In this document: one piece after another, positions 16,947 through 25,186 of the stretch
Layout of the letters: every line of letters starts with the position of its first letter
How positions within the stretch are numbered: position 1 is the stretch's first letter
The notes under the pieces: generated by a model
Database searches by the model: none
The model's input: the letters and a program-made list of their open reading frames with translations, nothing else
Told to the model about the DNA's origin: nothing
NCBI RefSeq assembly: GCF_022669155.1
Contig: NZ_JALBVB010000030.1
Location: 1 to 44,501, forward strand
Length of the DNA stretch: 44,501 nucleotides
Origin: Kineococcus sp. TRM81007
GTDB taxonomy: Bacteria; Actinomycetota; Actinomycetes; Actinomycetales; Kineococcaceae
Direction of reading: 5' to 3'
Position numbers and translations under genes: made by a program

Positions 16947-18017
16947 TCAGCCGAGTCGGCCGTCGGGCAGTGACCCGGCGCACCGCTGCACCCCGCGGTG
17001 CTGGGCCGGGGTGAACGCGCCGAACGGCTCGGCCGCCACCCCGTCGCGGTCCCGTGCCCACGTGCCGACGACGGTGCCGCCGTGCACGACGGTGCCGCGG
17101 AAGACGCCGTTGCCGCCGGGCACGACCCGTCCGGCGTGCTCGGGCGGCAGGACGTGGGAGCGGTCGGCGTAGCCGAGGAGGAACTCGTCGAAACCCGGCA
17201 GCAGGTGCACGCCGGCGGCCTCGCGGCCGTGCGCGGCGACGAGGTCGCCCAGGGCGGGGTCGTGCAGCAGCTCCACCCCGTCGACGTCGGCGGCGGCCAG
17301 TTCACCGCGCACGGCGGCGGCGCCGCGTCGTGCCGCCGTCACCGGCAGCCCCGCCCAGCGGGCGAGGTCGGCCGCGCTCGCGGGGCCGTGGGAGAGGAGG
17401 AACCGGCGGGCCAGCTCGGCGAGCGCCTCGTCGCCGTCGAGGACGCGCGGTGCGCTCACGTGCTCGGCGAGCAGCACGAACTCCTGCTCGCCGCCGCGCA
17501 GCGGCCCCAGGCACAGCACGCCGGTCAGCGACAGGTGCAGCAGCAGGTGGTAGCCGCGCCCGGCGGCGGTGGCCTGCCCCGCGGCCTCGAACGCGGCGAG
17601 CAGCTCCGCGCGGGAGGCGCCGCGGCCGCCGCCGAGCAGCTCCTCGGCGGCGGTGCGGGCGGCGCGCACGTCGTCGTCGCCGATGCCGAGGGCGGCGCGG
17701 CGGGTCGCGGTGGAGCGCAGCACGCGCGGCGCGCACAGCGCCAGCACCCACGGCAGGTCGGCGGCGGGCAGCAGGTGCAGGGTGCCGCGCAGAGGCCAGG
17801 ACCGCACGACCCGCCCGTCGTCCAGGGCGGCGGCCAGGCCCGGCGAGCCGGGGGCGGTGCGCAGCGCGACGGCGGTGGCGGCGGCGCGCAGGTCCTGCGC
17901 CTGCAGGCACGTCAGGTGCTCGACGACCTGCGCCGAGCCCGGCAGCGGCGGTACGACCCGCTGGGCGACGAGCCGCCAGGTCCCCACCTCGCGCGCGGTG
18001 AGCGCCACTGTGACCAC
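16947..18017 (-). CDS. Winged helix DNA-binding domain protein (HTH_42 family)
   Basis: A 356-residue protein of the HTH_42 winged-helix family related to YcaQ-type glycosylases. It has HLTCLQAQDLRAAATAVALRT near the start, RSWPLRGTLHLLPAADLPWVL, a repeated helical middle (ARRFLLSHGPASAADLARWAGLP) and the hallmark HLLPGFDEFLLGYADRS, followed by GGNGVFRGTVVHGGTVVGTW. Members bind DNA and some repair it; this one has not been assigned a substrate. It starts four bases after the TSUP stop, so it is in the same operon. Confidence 0.85.
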   Translation of the reverse strand: MVTVALTAREVGTWRLVAQRVVPPLPGSAQVVEHLTCLQAQDLRAAATAVALRTAPGSPGLAAALDDGRVVRSWPLRGTLHLLPAADLPWVLALCAPRVLRSTATRRAALGIGDDDVRAARTAAEELLGGGRGASRAELLAAFEAAGQATAAGRGYHLLLHLSLTGVLCLGPLRGGEQEFVLLAEHVSAPRVLDGDEALAELARRFLLSHGPASAADLARWAGLPVTAARRGAAAVRGELAAADVDGVELLHDPALGDLVAAHGREAAGVHLLPGFDEFLLGYADRSHVLPPEHAGRVVPGGNGVFRGTVVHGGTVVGTWARDRDGVAAEPFGAFTPAQHRGVQRCAGSLPDGRLG

Positions 18018-18021
18018 CCCT

Positions 18022-18777
18022 TCAGTGCAGCAGGTTGAGCGCGGACAGCGCCGAGGCGCCCAGCACGACGTTCTCGAACCGGTCGCGGTTCAGCCTCCCG
18101 ACGACCCACCGGCCGAGGAGGGCGCCGGCGACGACCGCGGGCACCAGCAGCAGGTCCAGGCGCAGGGACTCGGCGGTGATGAGCCCGAGCCCGGCGCTGA
18201 ACGGCAGCTTGAACACGTTGAGGATGAAGAAGAACCAGGCACCGGTGCCCAGGAACGACATCACCCCCAGCCCCATCGTGAACAGGTAGATCGACATGGG
18301 GGCGCCGCCGGCGTTGGCGACCATGGTGCAGAAACCCGCCAGCGACCCGAAGGTCGCGGCCACCAGGTGGCGCCGGCCGGGGGAGGCGGGCACGAGGTCG
18401 CCACCGCTGCGGCGCAGGCGGTGCCGCCGCAGCAGGTGCAGGCCGACGAGCAACAGGATCACCGCACCGATGGACCGGCGCATCAGGGTGTCGCCGACGA
18501 CGTCGATGAACCACGCGCCGAGCAGGACCCCGACCACGACGCTGGGCAGCAGCCGCAGCAGCAGCGACCAGTCGGCGTGCCGGCGGTAGGCGGCGAGCGC
18601 GAACAGGTCGCCGACGATGAGCAGCGGCAGGATCGCGCCGGTGGACTCCTTCGCCGGCAGCACCGTCGCGAAGATCGCGACCGCGACGGTGGCGGCCCCG
18701 CCGACGGCCGTCTTGGCGAACCCGACGACGAGGGCGGCGACCAGGAGGAGGACGAGGCCGGTGGTGCTCACGTCCAC
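18022..18777 (-). CDS. TSUP (TauE/SafE) family membrane permease
   Basis: A 251-residue protein with about eight hydrophobic segments and the TSUP hallmarks: VVGFAKTAVGGAATVAVA near the N-terminus, LPLLIVGDLFALAAYRRHADW, and in the second repeat AGFCTMVANAGGAPMSIYLFTMG and VFKLPFSAGLGLI. The family exports sulfite, sulfoacetate or related small anions. GTG start at 18777 (another GTG at 18771). Followed immediately by the winged-helix gene and preceded by the sigma factor gene on the same strand. Confidence 0.85.
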   Translation of the reverse strand: MDVSTTGLVLLLVAALVVGFAKTAVGGAATVAVAIFATVLPAKESTGAILPLLIVGDLFALAAYRRHADWSLLLRLLPSVVVGVLLGAWFIDVVGDTLMRRSIGAVILLLVGLHLLRRHRLRRSGGDLVPASPGRRHLVAATFGSLAGFCTMVANAGGAPMSIYLFTMGLGVMSFLGTGAWFFFILNVFKLPFSAGLGLITAESLRLDLLLVPAVVAGALLGRWVVGRLNRDRFENVVLGASALSALNLLH

Positions 18778-18838
18778 GGGGCGCCCCGGCGCTGGTGCGG
18801 TGTCACCGCGCGAGGCTAGGTCATCCGCGCGTGCCGGG

Positions 18839-19762
18839 TCAGGCGGCCGGCTCCATGGCGGTGCGCAGCCGCTTCAGGATGCCCTGCAGCAGCCGGGAGA
18901 CCTGCATCTGGCTGACCCCGATCTCCTCGGCGATCCGGTTCTGCGTCCAGCCCTGCTCGAAGCGCAGCGACAGCACGCGCGCGTCGCGCTCGGGCAGGGA
19001 GGCCAGCAGCGGGGCCAGGGTGAGGCGGTCCACGGTGGACTCCAGGGCGGCGTCGACGTCGCCGAGGGTGTCCAGGACGCTCGTGCGGGAGTCGTCGCCG
19101 CCGGCGACGAGCTCGTCCAGGGAGTGCAGGCGGTACTGCTCGGTGGCGGCGAGGCACTCGCTGACCTCGTCGACGTCGACGCCGAGCCGCTGGGCGACCT
19201 GCGAGATCGTGGGGGCGCGCCCGGACTCCTGCTCCAGCTCGCGCCGGGCGGCGCTGACGCGCGGGCTGAGCTCCTGCAGCCGCCGCGGCGGGCGGATGCT
19301 CCAGCCCTTGTCGCGGAAGTGGCGCTTGACCTCCCCGGAGATCGTGGGCACCGCGAAGACGGCGAAGTCGCGCCCCAGGGAGGGGTCGTAGCTCTGGACG
19401 GCCTTCATCAGCCCCACCGCGGCCACCTGCTGCAGGTCCTCCAGCTCCTCGCCGCGGCCGCGGTAGCGGCGCGCGATGTGCAGGGCCATCGGCAGGTTCA
19501 GGGTGGCGATGCGCTCGTGCAGGCGGGCCCGCTCGTCGGGGCTCTCCTCCCCGGCCAGCGCGGTGAACAGCTCGGCGGTCCGCTGCTGCACGGCGACGTG
19601 CTCGTGCTGCGCCGCACCGCGGGCGGCCGGGACCACCTGCTCCCGGGCCACCTGTTCCGGGAGCGTCGCGCCGGCCCCCGCGGGCAGGTCCACGACCGGA
19701 GCCACGGCACCCGTGGCCGGTGCGGTGACCTCCTCGGCGACGCCGTGCGGGTCGTTCGTCAT
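18839..19762 (-). CDS. SigB/SigF-type (sigma-70 group 3) RNA polymerase sigma factor
   Basis: A 307-residue sigma factor. An acidic/Ala-rich N-terminal leader of about 80 residues precedes region 2 (PMALHIARRYRGRGEELEDLQQVAAVGLMKAVQSYDPSLGRDFAVFAVPTISGEVKRHFRDKGWSIRPPRR in pieces), then region 3, and a complete region 4 with a helix-turn-helix (LPERDARVLSLRFEQGWTQNRIAEEIGVSQMQVSRLL). The 'FAVPTISGEVKRHFRDKGW' block is typical of stress-response SigB/SigF factors. No anti-sigma RsbW-type gene is adjacent, so control would be encoded elsewhere. The ATG at 19762 fixes the usual start; a strong hairpin lies in its leader. Confidence 0.9.
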   Translation of the reverse strand: MTNDPHGVAEEVTAPATGAVAPVVDLPAGAGATLPEQVAREQVVPAARGAAQHEHVAVQQRTAELFTALAGEESPDERARLHERIATLNLPMALHIARRYRGRGEELEDLQQVAAVGLMKAVQSYDPSLGRDFAVFAVPTISGEVKRHFRDKGWSIRPPRRLQELSPRVSAARRELEQESGRAPTISQVAQRLGVDVDEVSECLAATEQYRLHSLDELVAGGDDSRTSVLDTLGDVDAALESTVDRLTLAPLLASLPERDARVLSLRFEQGWTQNRIAEEIGVSQMQVSRLLQGILKRLRTAMEPAA

Positions 19763-19794
19763 GCTCGTGGCCGTCCTCGTTCCCTCTGGCTGCG

Positions 19795-19823
19795 CACCGC
19801 CCCTCCGGGACGGAGGGGCGGTG
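19795..19823. promoter_or_regulatory. Strong hairpin in the sigma factor leader
   Basis: CACCGCCCCTCC (19795-19806), loop GGGAC, GGAGGGGCGGTG (19812-19823): a perfect 12-bp stem. It lies 33 bases upstream of the sigma factor start, between this gene and the divergent dinB. It may terminate, stabilise or regulate the leader RNA; the function is inferred only. Confidence 0.55.
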
Positions 19824-19951
19824 TGCATGCCAGCAGTGCGCGGGCCGGTCGGCAACCGGAAGCGGGCAGCGGCGGGCGCGCGGGTGAGCCCGCCGTGCGC
19901 GCCCGTGCGCCGTCCCGCCGCGCTGTCGGTGCCGGGGTGCAGACTCGTCGC

Positions 19952-21373
19952 GTGCTGCCCCCCGGTGCGTCCGCGGTGCGCTCGCGCCCGGACCCGACCC
20001 GCCCGGCCGTGCTGCACCTGGACCTGGACGCCTTCTTCGCCGCGGTGGAGCAGCGCGACAAGCCGTCGCTGCGCGGGCGGCCGGTGGTGGTGGGCGGCAC
20101 GGGCGGTCGCGGGGTGGTGGCCACCGCCAGCTACGAGGCGCGCGTGTTCGGGGTCGGCTCGGCGGTGCCGACGGCGTGGGCGCGGCGGCTGTGCCCGAAC
20201 GCCGCCTACCTGGCGGGCCGCTTCAGCGCCTACCGCGTCGTCTCCGAGCAGGTGATGGCGCTGGCGCGGGAGCTGTCGCCGCTGGTGGAGCCGGTCTCGC
20301 TGGACGAGGCGTACGTGGACCTCTCCGCCGCCCGCGAGGGCCTGGACGCGGCGGCGGTGACGGCGATCGCGCAGGGGTTCCGGGAGCGGGTGCTGGCGGC
20401 GACGGGCCTGACGGTGTCGGTGGGTGCCGGCCCCAGCAAGCTGGTCGCGAAGATCGCCTCGGACCTGCGCAAACCGGACGGCCTGGTCGTGGTGCCGCCG
20501 GCCGAGCAGCACGACCTGCTGGCCTCCATGAGCGTGCGCCGCGTCCCCGGTGTCGGCGCCGTCACCGGCGACCGGCTGGTGCGCAGCGGCCTGCGCACGA
20601 TCGGCGACCTCGCCGCCGCCGACGAGGGCGAGCTGGTGCGGATGCTCGGACGCGCCCACGGCACCGGCCTGCTGGCGTTCGCGCGCGGCGTGGACCCGCG
20701 CCCGGTGGTGCCGGAGCGGGAGGCGAAGTCGGTGTCGGCGGAGCAGACGTTCAGCACCGACCTCACCGACCGGCGCGACCTGGCCGAGCGCACCCGGCGG
20801 GCGGCGGAACGCGTCGCCGGCCGGCTGGTGGCGGCGGGGGTGTCGGGCCGCACCGTGACGCTGAAGGTGCGCCGCTACGACTTCTCGACCCTGAACCGCT
20901 CGCGCACCCTGCCGCACGCGACGAGCTCGGCGCGGGAGATCGCCGCGCACGCCGTCGAGCTGCTCGACGGCGTCGACGTCGCCGACGGCGTGCGGCTGCT
21001 GGGCGTGGGCGTCTCGGGGCTGTCGGAGTTCGCGCAGACCGACCTGCTGGCGGACCTGCTCGGCCCGGTCGACGAGCCCGAGCGGGAGGAGCCGGCCGGG
21101 GACGGTCTGCTGCCGGGCGGGTCCGCCCACCCGTACGGCGCGCCCGCGCGGCCCGGGTGGCTGCCGGGCCAGGACGTCCACCACGCCGAGCACGGTCCCG
21201 GCTGGGTGCAGGGCTCGGGGGTGGGGCGGGTGACGGTGCGCTTCGAGGGCCCGCACACCCCGCCGGGGCGGGTGCGCACCCTGCGCGAGGACGACCCGGA
21301 CCTGCAGCCCGCCCCGCCGCCGGTGTTCGACCCGCAGCGGTGGGCGGACGCGCGCGCCCGGGCCGCGTCGTGA
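19952..21373 (+). CDS. dinB: DNA polymerase IV (Y-family)
   Basis: A 473-residue translesion polymerase. The catalytic acidic residues sit in LHLDLDAFFAAVEQRDKPSLRG and PVSLDEAYVDL, with the fingers motif YEARVFGVGSAVPTAWARRLCP. Next come the helix-hairpin-helix RRVPGVGAVTGDRL, the little-finger domain (SVSAEQTFSTDL...TVTLKVRRYDF) and a possible clamp-binding QTDLL. The C-terminal VHHAEHGPGWVQGSGVGRVTVRFE tail is the usual actinobacterial extension. GTG start at 19952. The stop overlaps the next gene by four bases, giving a repair operon. Confidence 0.93.
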   Translation: MLPPGASAVRSRPDPTRPAVLHLDLDAFFAAVEQRDKPSLRGRPVVVGGTGGRGVVATASYEARVFGVGSAVPTAWARRLCPNAAYLAGRFSAYRVVSEQVMALARELSPLVEPVSLDEAYVDLSAAREGLDAAAVTAIAQGFRERVLAATGLTVSVGAGPSKLVAKIASDLRKPDGLVVVPPAEQHDLLASMSVRRVPGVGAVTGDRLVRSGLRTIGDLAAADEGELVRMLGRAHGTGLLAFARGVDPRPVVPEREAKSVSAEQTFSTDLTDRRDLAERTRRAAERVAGRLVAAGVSGRTVTLKVRRYDFSTLNRSRTLPHATSSAREIAAHAVELLDGVDVADGVRLLGVGVSGLSEFAQTDLLADLLGPVDEPEREEPAGDGLLPGGSAHPYGAPARPGWLPGQDVHHAEHGPGWVQGSGVGRVTVRFEGPHTPPGRVRTLREDDPDLQPAPPPVFDPQRWADARARAAS

Positions 21374-22287
21374 CGGCTGCGCCGGCAGCGGTCGAGGGGC
21401 TGGTGCTGGACGTGCCCGGCGGGTTGCCGGCGGACCCGCTGCGCCGGTTCCTCGCCGCGCACGCGGTGCCCGGCGCGGAGCGCCACGACGCGGCCACCGG
21501 CACCCACGAGCGGCTGGTGCCCACCAGCGCCGGGCCCGCCCCGGTCGCGGTGGTGCTGGGCGCCGCTCAGCGGTGCGAGCGGGTCCCGGTGCGGGTGCTG
21601 GAGCCGGTGCCGGGTGAGGTGGTGGGCGAGGTGGTGGGCGAGGTGCGCCGCTGGCTGGACCTGGACGGCGCCGTCGCCGCGGCCGAGGAGCACCTGCGCA
21701 CCGACCCGGAGCTGGCGCCGCTGGTGGCGGCCCGGCCGGGGCTGCGGGTGCCGCGGACGGTGTCGGGCGCGGAGACGGCGCTGCTGACGGTGCTGGGCCA
21801 GCAGGTGTCGCTGGCGGCGGCGCGCACGTTCGCCGGTCGGCTCGCCGCCGCGTTCGGGCGGCCGGCGGGTGCGGGGCTGACGGCGTTCCCGGCACCGGCG
21901 GTGCTGGCCGCGGCCGGGCCGGACGCGCTGCGGGCGGCGACCGGGGTGACGGGGGCGCGGGCGCGGGCCCTGCACGCCCTGGCGGAGCTGCTGGCGGGCG
22001 GGCTGGACCTGGACGCCGCCCGGGCGGCCGGGGAGGGCGCGGCGGCGCGGGCGCGGCTGCTGGCGGTGCCGGGCGTGGGGCCGTGGACGGCGGACCTCGT
22101 GGCGCTGCGCGCGCTGGGCGACGACGACGCGTTCCTGCCGGGCGACCTCGTGCTGCGCCGGGCGATGGGCTCGCCCCCGCCGGCCGGGGCGCTGGCGCGG
22201 GCGGAGGGCTGGCGGCCGTGGCGCGGGTACGCGCTGCTGCACCTGTGGACGCGAGCGGTGTTCACGGACCCCGCCCCCTCACGCTGA
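21370..22287 (+). CDS. alkA: AlkA-type DNA-3-methyladenine glycosylase
   Basis: A 305-residue HhH-GPD glycosylase that removes alkylated bases from DNA. The core has TVSGAETALLTVLGQQVSLAAARTFAGRLAAAFG, the helix-hairpin-helix LLAVPGVGPWTADLVALRALGDDDAFLPGDLVLRRAMG with the catalytic Asp in PGDLVL, and the final WRPWRGYALLHLW. The N-terminal 100 residues form the AlkA-specific beta domain. It starts inside the dinB stop (GTGA), so both genes are co-expressed for damage tolerance and alkylation repair. Confidence 0.9.
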   Translation: MTAAPAAVEGLVLDVPGGLPADPLRRFLAAHAVPGAERHDAATGTHERLVPTSAGPAPVAVVLGAAQRCERVPVRVLEPVPGEVVGEVVGEVRRWLDLDGAVAAAEEHLRTDPELAPLVAARPGLRVPRTVSGAETALLTVLGQQVSLAAARTFAGRLAAAFGRPAGAGLTAFPAPAVLAAAGPDALRAATGVTGARARALHALAELLAGGLDLDAARAAGEGAAARARLLAVPGVGPWTADLVALRALGDDDAFLPGDLVLRRAMGSPPPAGALARAEGWRPWRGYALLHLWTRAVFTDPAPSR

Positions 22288-22295
22288 GTTCGGGT

Positions 22296-23057
22296 GTGAG
22301 TACGGTGCGGAACGTGCAAGCAGCGCAGGGGACCGTGGTCGTGACGGGCGGCAGCCGGGGCATCGGCGCGGCCGTCGTGCAGGCGCTCGCCGCCCGCGGG
22401 GTGCCGGTCTGCTTCAGCTACGCCACGAACCGCGAGGCCGCCCAGGTCGTCGCCGAGCAGGCCACCGACCTCGGCACCCCGGTCAGGGCGGTCCGCGCCG
22501 ACGTCTCCTCCGAGGCGGACGTGCGGCAGCTGTTCAAGGAGGCCGAGCAGCTCGGTCCCGTCACCGGCCTGGTCAACAACGCCGGCGTCAACGCGCCCGC
22601 GGCCCGGGTGGCGGACATCGACGCCGACCGCGTGCGCCGCCTGCTGGAGGTCAACGTCGTCGGCGCGTTCCTGTGCGCGCGCGAGGCGGTGACCCGCATG
22701 GCGCGCGGCGGCGGCGGCACCGTCGTCAACGTCTCCTCCCGCGCCGCGGTCCTCGGCAGCCCCGGCGAGTACGTGGACTACGCCGCCTCCAAGGCCGCCG
22801 TGGACACCCTCACCGTGGGCCTGGCGCAGGAGGTCGCCGCCGACGGCATCCGCGTCGTGGGCGTGCGCCCGGGCCTGATCCGCACCGAGATCCACGCCTC
22901 CGCCGGCGACCCGGGCCGGGTGGAGCGGCTGCAGCGCAGCGTCCCGATGGGCCGCGGCGGGGACGCCTCCGAGGTGGCCGAGGCCGTGGTGTGGTTGCTG
23001 TCCGACGCCGCCTCGTACGTCACCGGCACCACCCTGGACGTCAGCGGCGGTCGCTGA
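22296..23057 (+). CDS. SDR family oxidoreductase
   Basis: A 253-residue classical short-chain dehydrogenase. NAD(P)-binding VVTGGSRGIGAAVV is near residue 14, then ADVSSEADV, NNAGVNAP, the catalytic Ser in VVNVSSRAAV and Tyr/Lys in YVDYAASKAAVD, and the C-terminal SYVTGTTLDVSGGR. It resembles glucose 1-dehydrogenase or 3-oxoacyl-reductase-like SDRs; the substrate is not predictable. GTG 22296 is chosen from several in-frame GTGs. It lies only 8 bases after alkA, so it may share that transcript. Confidence 0.85.
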   Translation: MSTVRNVQAAQGTVVVTGGSRGIGAAVVQALAARGVPVCFSYATNREAAQVVAEQATDLGTPVRAVRADVSSEADVRQLFKEAEQLGPVTGLVNNAGVNAPAARVADIDADRVRRLLEVNVVGAFLCAREAVTRMARGGGGTVVNVSSRAAVLGSPGEYVDYAASKAAVDTLTVGLAQEVAADGIRVVGVRPGLIRTEIHASAGDPGRVERLQRSVPMGRGGDASEVAEAVVWLLSDAASYVTGTTLDVSGGR

Positions 23058-23065
23058 CCCGACCG

Positions 23066-23114
23066 GGTGCCCCCCCGTCCGGCGCCTTGGCGGGGGAGCG
23101 TCCCGGCGGGCACC
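23066..23114. terminator. Nested inverted repeat after the SDR gene
   Basis: Outer arms GGTGCCC (23066-23072) and GGGCACC (23108-23114) enclose a second pairing of the CCCCCG run with CGGGGG near 23091-23096. It is suitable as a terminator between the SDR and the diguanylate cyclase gene. Confidence 0.4.
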
Positions 23115-23196
23115 ATCGGGACCGGTCGCGGCACGAGCCCGGCGCGCGCCCCCCGGGGGGTGCGGGACGCACGGACGGCGGGAGGCGGTTTCTCCA

Positions 23197-24255
23197 GTGG
23201 CGGGACACGAGGTGCCGGAGCACCGGGAACCGGTGGGCACCCCGCCGCCGCGGCCCTTCACGCTGCACCCGGTGGCGTCGGCGGTGCCCGCCGCGGGCGG
23301 GAGCGCGAGCGGTCCCGGCGACGGTGACCGCACCTGCGCGGACCCCTGCGCGCACTGCGGGGAGCTCGCCGGTGCGGCCCTGGACGCCGACGTGGTGCGG
23401 GCCGTGCTGAGCAACACGACGGCGCTGGTGTGCATCCTCGACGCCGAGGGGCGCCTGGAGCTCTTCAACCGCGCCTGCGAGCAGCTGACCGGCTTCGCGG
23501 CCGCGGACGTCCTCGGGCACGGGGTGTGGGAGACCCTCGTGGTCGCCGACGAGCGGGCCGTGGCCCGCTCGGACATCGAGGTGATGGCCGCCGGGCCGGC
23601 CGGGGCGGTGGCCGAGGGCACCTGGCGGGACCGCTGGGGCGGCACCCACCTGATCGCCTGGCACAACACCCCCCTGCCCGACCGCGACGGCCGCCCGCAC
23701 CGCATGGTCTGCGTGGGCGTCGACATCACCGAGCAGCGCCGGGCCGAGCTGCGCCTGCACGAGATGGCCCGCACCGACGTGCTCACCGGGGCGCTGAACC
23801 GGCGGGCGATGTTCGACGAGCTGCGCACCGCGCTCGAGCCGGGCAGCGACGGGTGCGGGCTGCTGTACTGCGACCTGGACGGCTTCAAGCGGGTCAACGA
23901 CGAGCTGGGCCACGCCTCGGGCGACCGGTTGCTGACCGAGGTGGCGCACCGCGTGCGCGCGGTGCTGCGGCCCGGTGACCTGCTGGCCCGGCCCGGCGGC
24001 GACGAGTTCGTCGTGCTGCGCCCCGGTGCCGGGGCAGAGGCGCTGCCGGAGCTGCGGGAGCTGGCGGGCCTGGTGCGGCGGGCCGTGGGGGAGCCGTACG
24101 CGCTGCCCGGCGGCCGCGGCCGCGTGGGCGTCAGCGTCGGCGTGCACCTCGCCGCCCCCGGCGAGGGCCCCGACGAGGCGCTCGGTGCCGCCGACCGCCG
24201 CATGTACGGGATCAAGCGGGACGGGCGCACGGAGCGCGTGCGGGCCGGGCGCTGA
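23197..24255 (+). CDS. PAS-GGDEF diguanylate cyclase
   Basis: A 352-residue cytoplasmic protein that should make cyclic di-GMP. Residues 68-185 form a PAS sensor (NTTALVCILDAEGRLELFNRACEQLTGF, ending VGVDITEQRRAEL) and residues 190-345 a GGDEF domain. The active site GGDEF is at 267-271, with an inhibitory-site RxxD (258-261) five residues before it, so feedback inhibition is expected. In front of the PAS domain is C47-x3-C51-x2-C54, which could bind a metal. GTG start at 23197. Convergent with the next gene. Confidence 0.88.
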   Translation: MAGHEVPEHREPVGTPPPRPFTLHPVASAVPAAGGSASGPGDGDRTCADPCAHCGELAGAALDADVVRAVLSNTTALVCILDAEGRLELFNRACEQLTGFAAADVLGHGVWETLVVADERAVARSDIEVMAAGPAGAVAEGTWRDRWGGTHLIAWHNTPLPDRDGRPHRMVCVGVDITEQRRAELRLHEMARTDVLTGALNRRAMFDELRTALEPGSDGCGLLYCDLDGFKRVNDELGHASGDRLLTEVAHRVRAVLRPGDLLARPGGDEFVVLRPGAGAEALPELRELAGLVRRAVGEPYALPGGRGRVGVSVGVHLAAPGEGPDEALGAADRRMYGIKRDGRTERVRAGR

Positions 24256-24278
24256 GGCCCACCGGTCCCGTCCCGGGC

Positions 24279-25157
24279 TCAAGCGGGGGGCACCTGCCCC
24301 AGCCGGTCCCGCCCGGCGCGCTCGGCGGCCTGGAGGGCGCTGTCGGCGCTGGCGTACAGGTCGCGGGCGCTGCCGGCGTGCCGTGGCCCGCGGGCCAGCC
24401 CGGCGCTGACGGACAGCGGCACGCGCAGCCCGCCCGGCAGCACGTGGGGCTGCCCGCGCACGGCCTCGACGAGCGCCTCGGCGCGCTGCGCCGCCACCTC
24501 CTCGGGGCAGCCGGGCATGAGGACGGCGAGCTCGTCGCCGCCCATCCGGGCCACGACGTCCCCGGGGCGGCAGCGGGCGGTCAGGAGCGCGGCGACGTGG
24601 GCGAGGGCGGCGTCCCCGCCGAGGTGGCCGTGGGTGTCGTCGACCGCCTTGAACCGGTCGACGTCCACGACGACGAGCGCCACGCCGGCGCCGGGTGCGC
24701 CCACGGCCCGCTCCGCCGCGGCGTCCAGCACACGGCGGGTCACCAGGCCGGTGAGGGGGTCCACGTCGACCTGGTGCCGCAGCCGCTCCACCAGCCGCTC
24801 CTGGGTGACCGCGCCGTGCGCGAGGACCCCGGCGACGAGCAGCAGCAGCGTGGTCACGTACGCCAGGTCGGCGAGGGCGCGCTCGCGCGGCAGCAGCGTC
24901 AGGACGACGAGGGCCTCGGCGGCGACGGTGGCGGCGGTCACCAGGGCGGGGCCGCCCAGCCGCAGCTGGCCGGCCGCCCAGATGACGGGCACGCAGGAGA
25001 AGACCTGCCCGGTCAGCCCGGCGTCGGCGCTGAGGAGGTCCAGCCACACGACCGTGCCGGTGCCGGCCAGCGGGGCCAGCACCACCAGGTGCCCGGCGCG
25101 GCGCACCGGCAGCAGCAGCGCGCGGGGCCGCGGGGCCGGTCGCGGAGCCTGGTGCAC
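24279..25157 (-). CDS. Membrane GGDEF-domain (GGDEL) diguanylate cyclase
   Basis: About 292 residues. The N-terminal 130 residues have about four to five hydrophobic helices (GHLVVLAPLAGTGTVVWL, TAATVAAEALVVLTLL, AYVTTLLLLVAGVLAHG). A GGDEF domain follows (VDVDPLTGLVTRRVLDAA, VVVDVDRFKAVDDTHGHLGGDAALAHVA), with the active-site loop GGDEL instead of GGDEF and an RPGD inhibitory site five residues upstream. Probably active, but the Leu substitution leaves some doubt. GTG start at 25157; the frame is open upstream. Only 29 bases separate it from the upstream GGDEF-EAL gene, suggesting an operon. Confidence 0.8.
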   Translation of the reverse strand: MHQAPRPAPRPRALLLPVRRAGHLVVLAPLAGTGTVVWLDLLSADAGLTGQVFSCVPVIWAAGQLRLGGPALVTAATVAAEALVVLTLLPRERALADLAYVTTLLLLVAGVLAHGAVTQERLVERLRHQVDVDPLTGLVTRRVLDAAAERAVGAPGAGVALVVVDVDRFKAVDDTHGHLGGDAALAHVAALLTARCRPGDVVARMGGDELAVLMPGCPEEVAAQRAEALVEAVRGQPHVLPGGLRVPLSVSAGLARGPRHAGSARDLYASADSALQAAERAGRDRLGQVPPA

Positions 25158-25186
25158 GTCCCCGTACCGGCACCGCGGCGCCGACC

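Noticed and set aside
18839-21895. Open frame of over 1000 codons on the minus strand across the dinB/alkA region
   Set aside because: Only its last 308 codons (sigma factor) are real; the rest is the Arg/His/Pro-rich antisense of dinB and alkA, typical of GC-rich DNA.
23058-23196. Cyclic di-GMP riboswitch in front of the PAS-GGDEF gene
   Set aside because: Only a terminator-like inverted repeat is visible; no GEMM-type conserved core was found.
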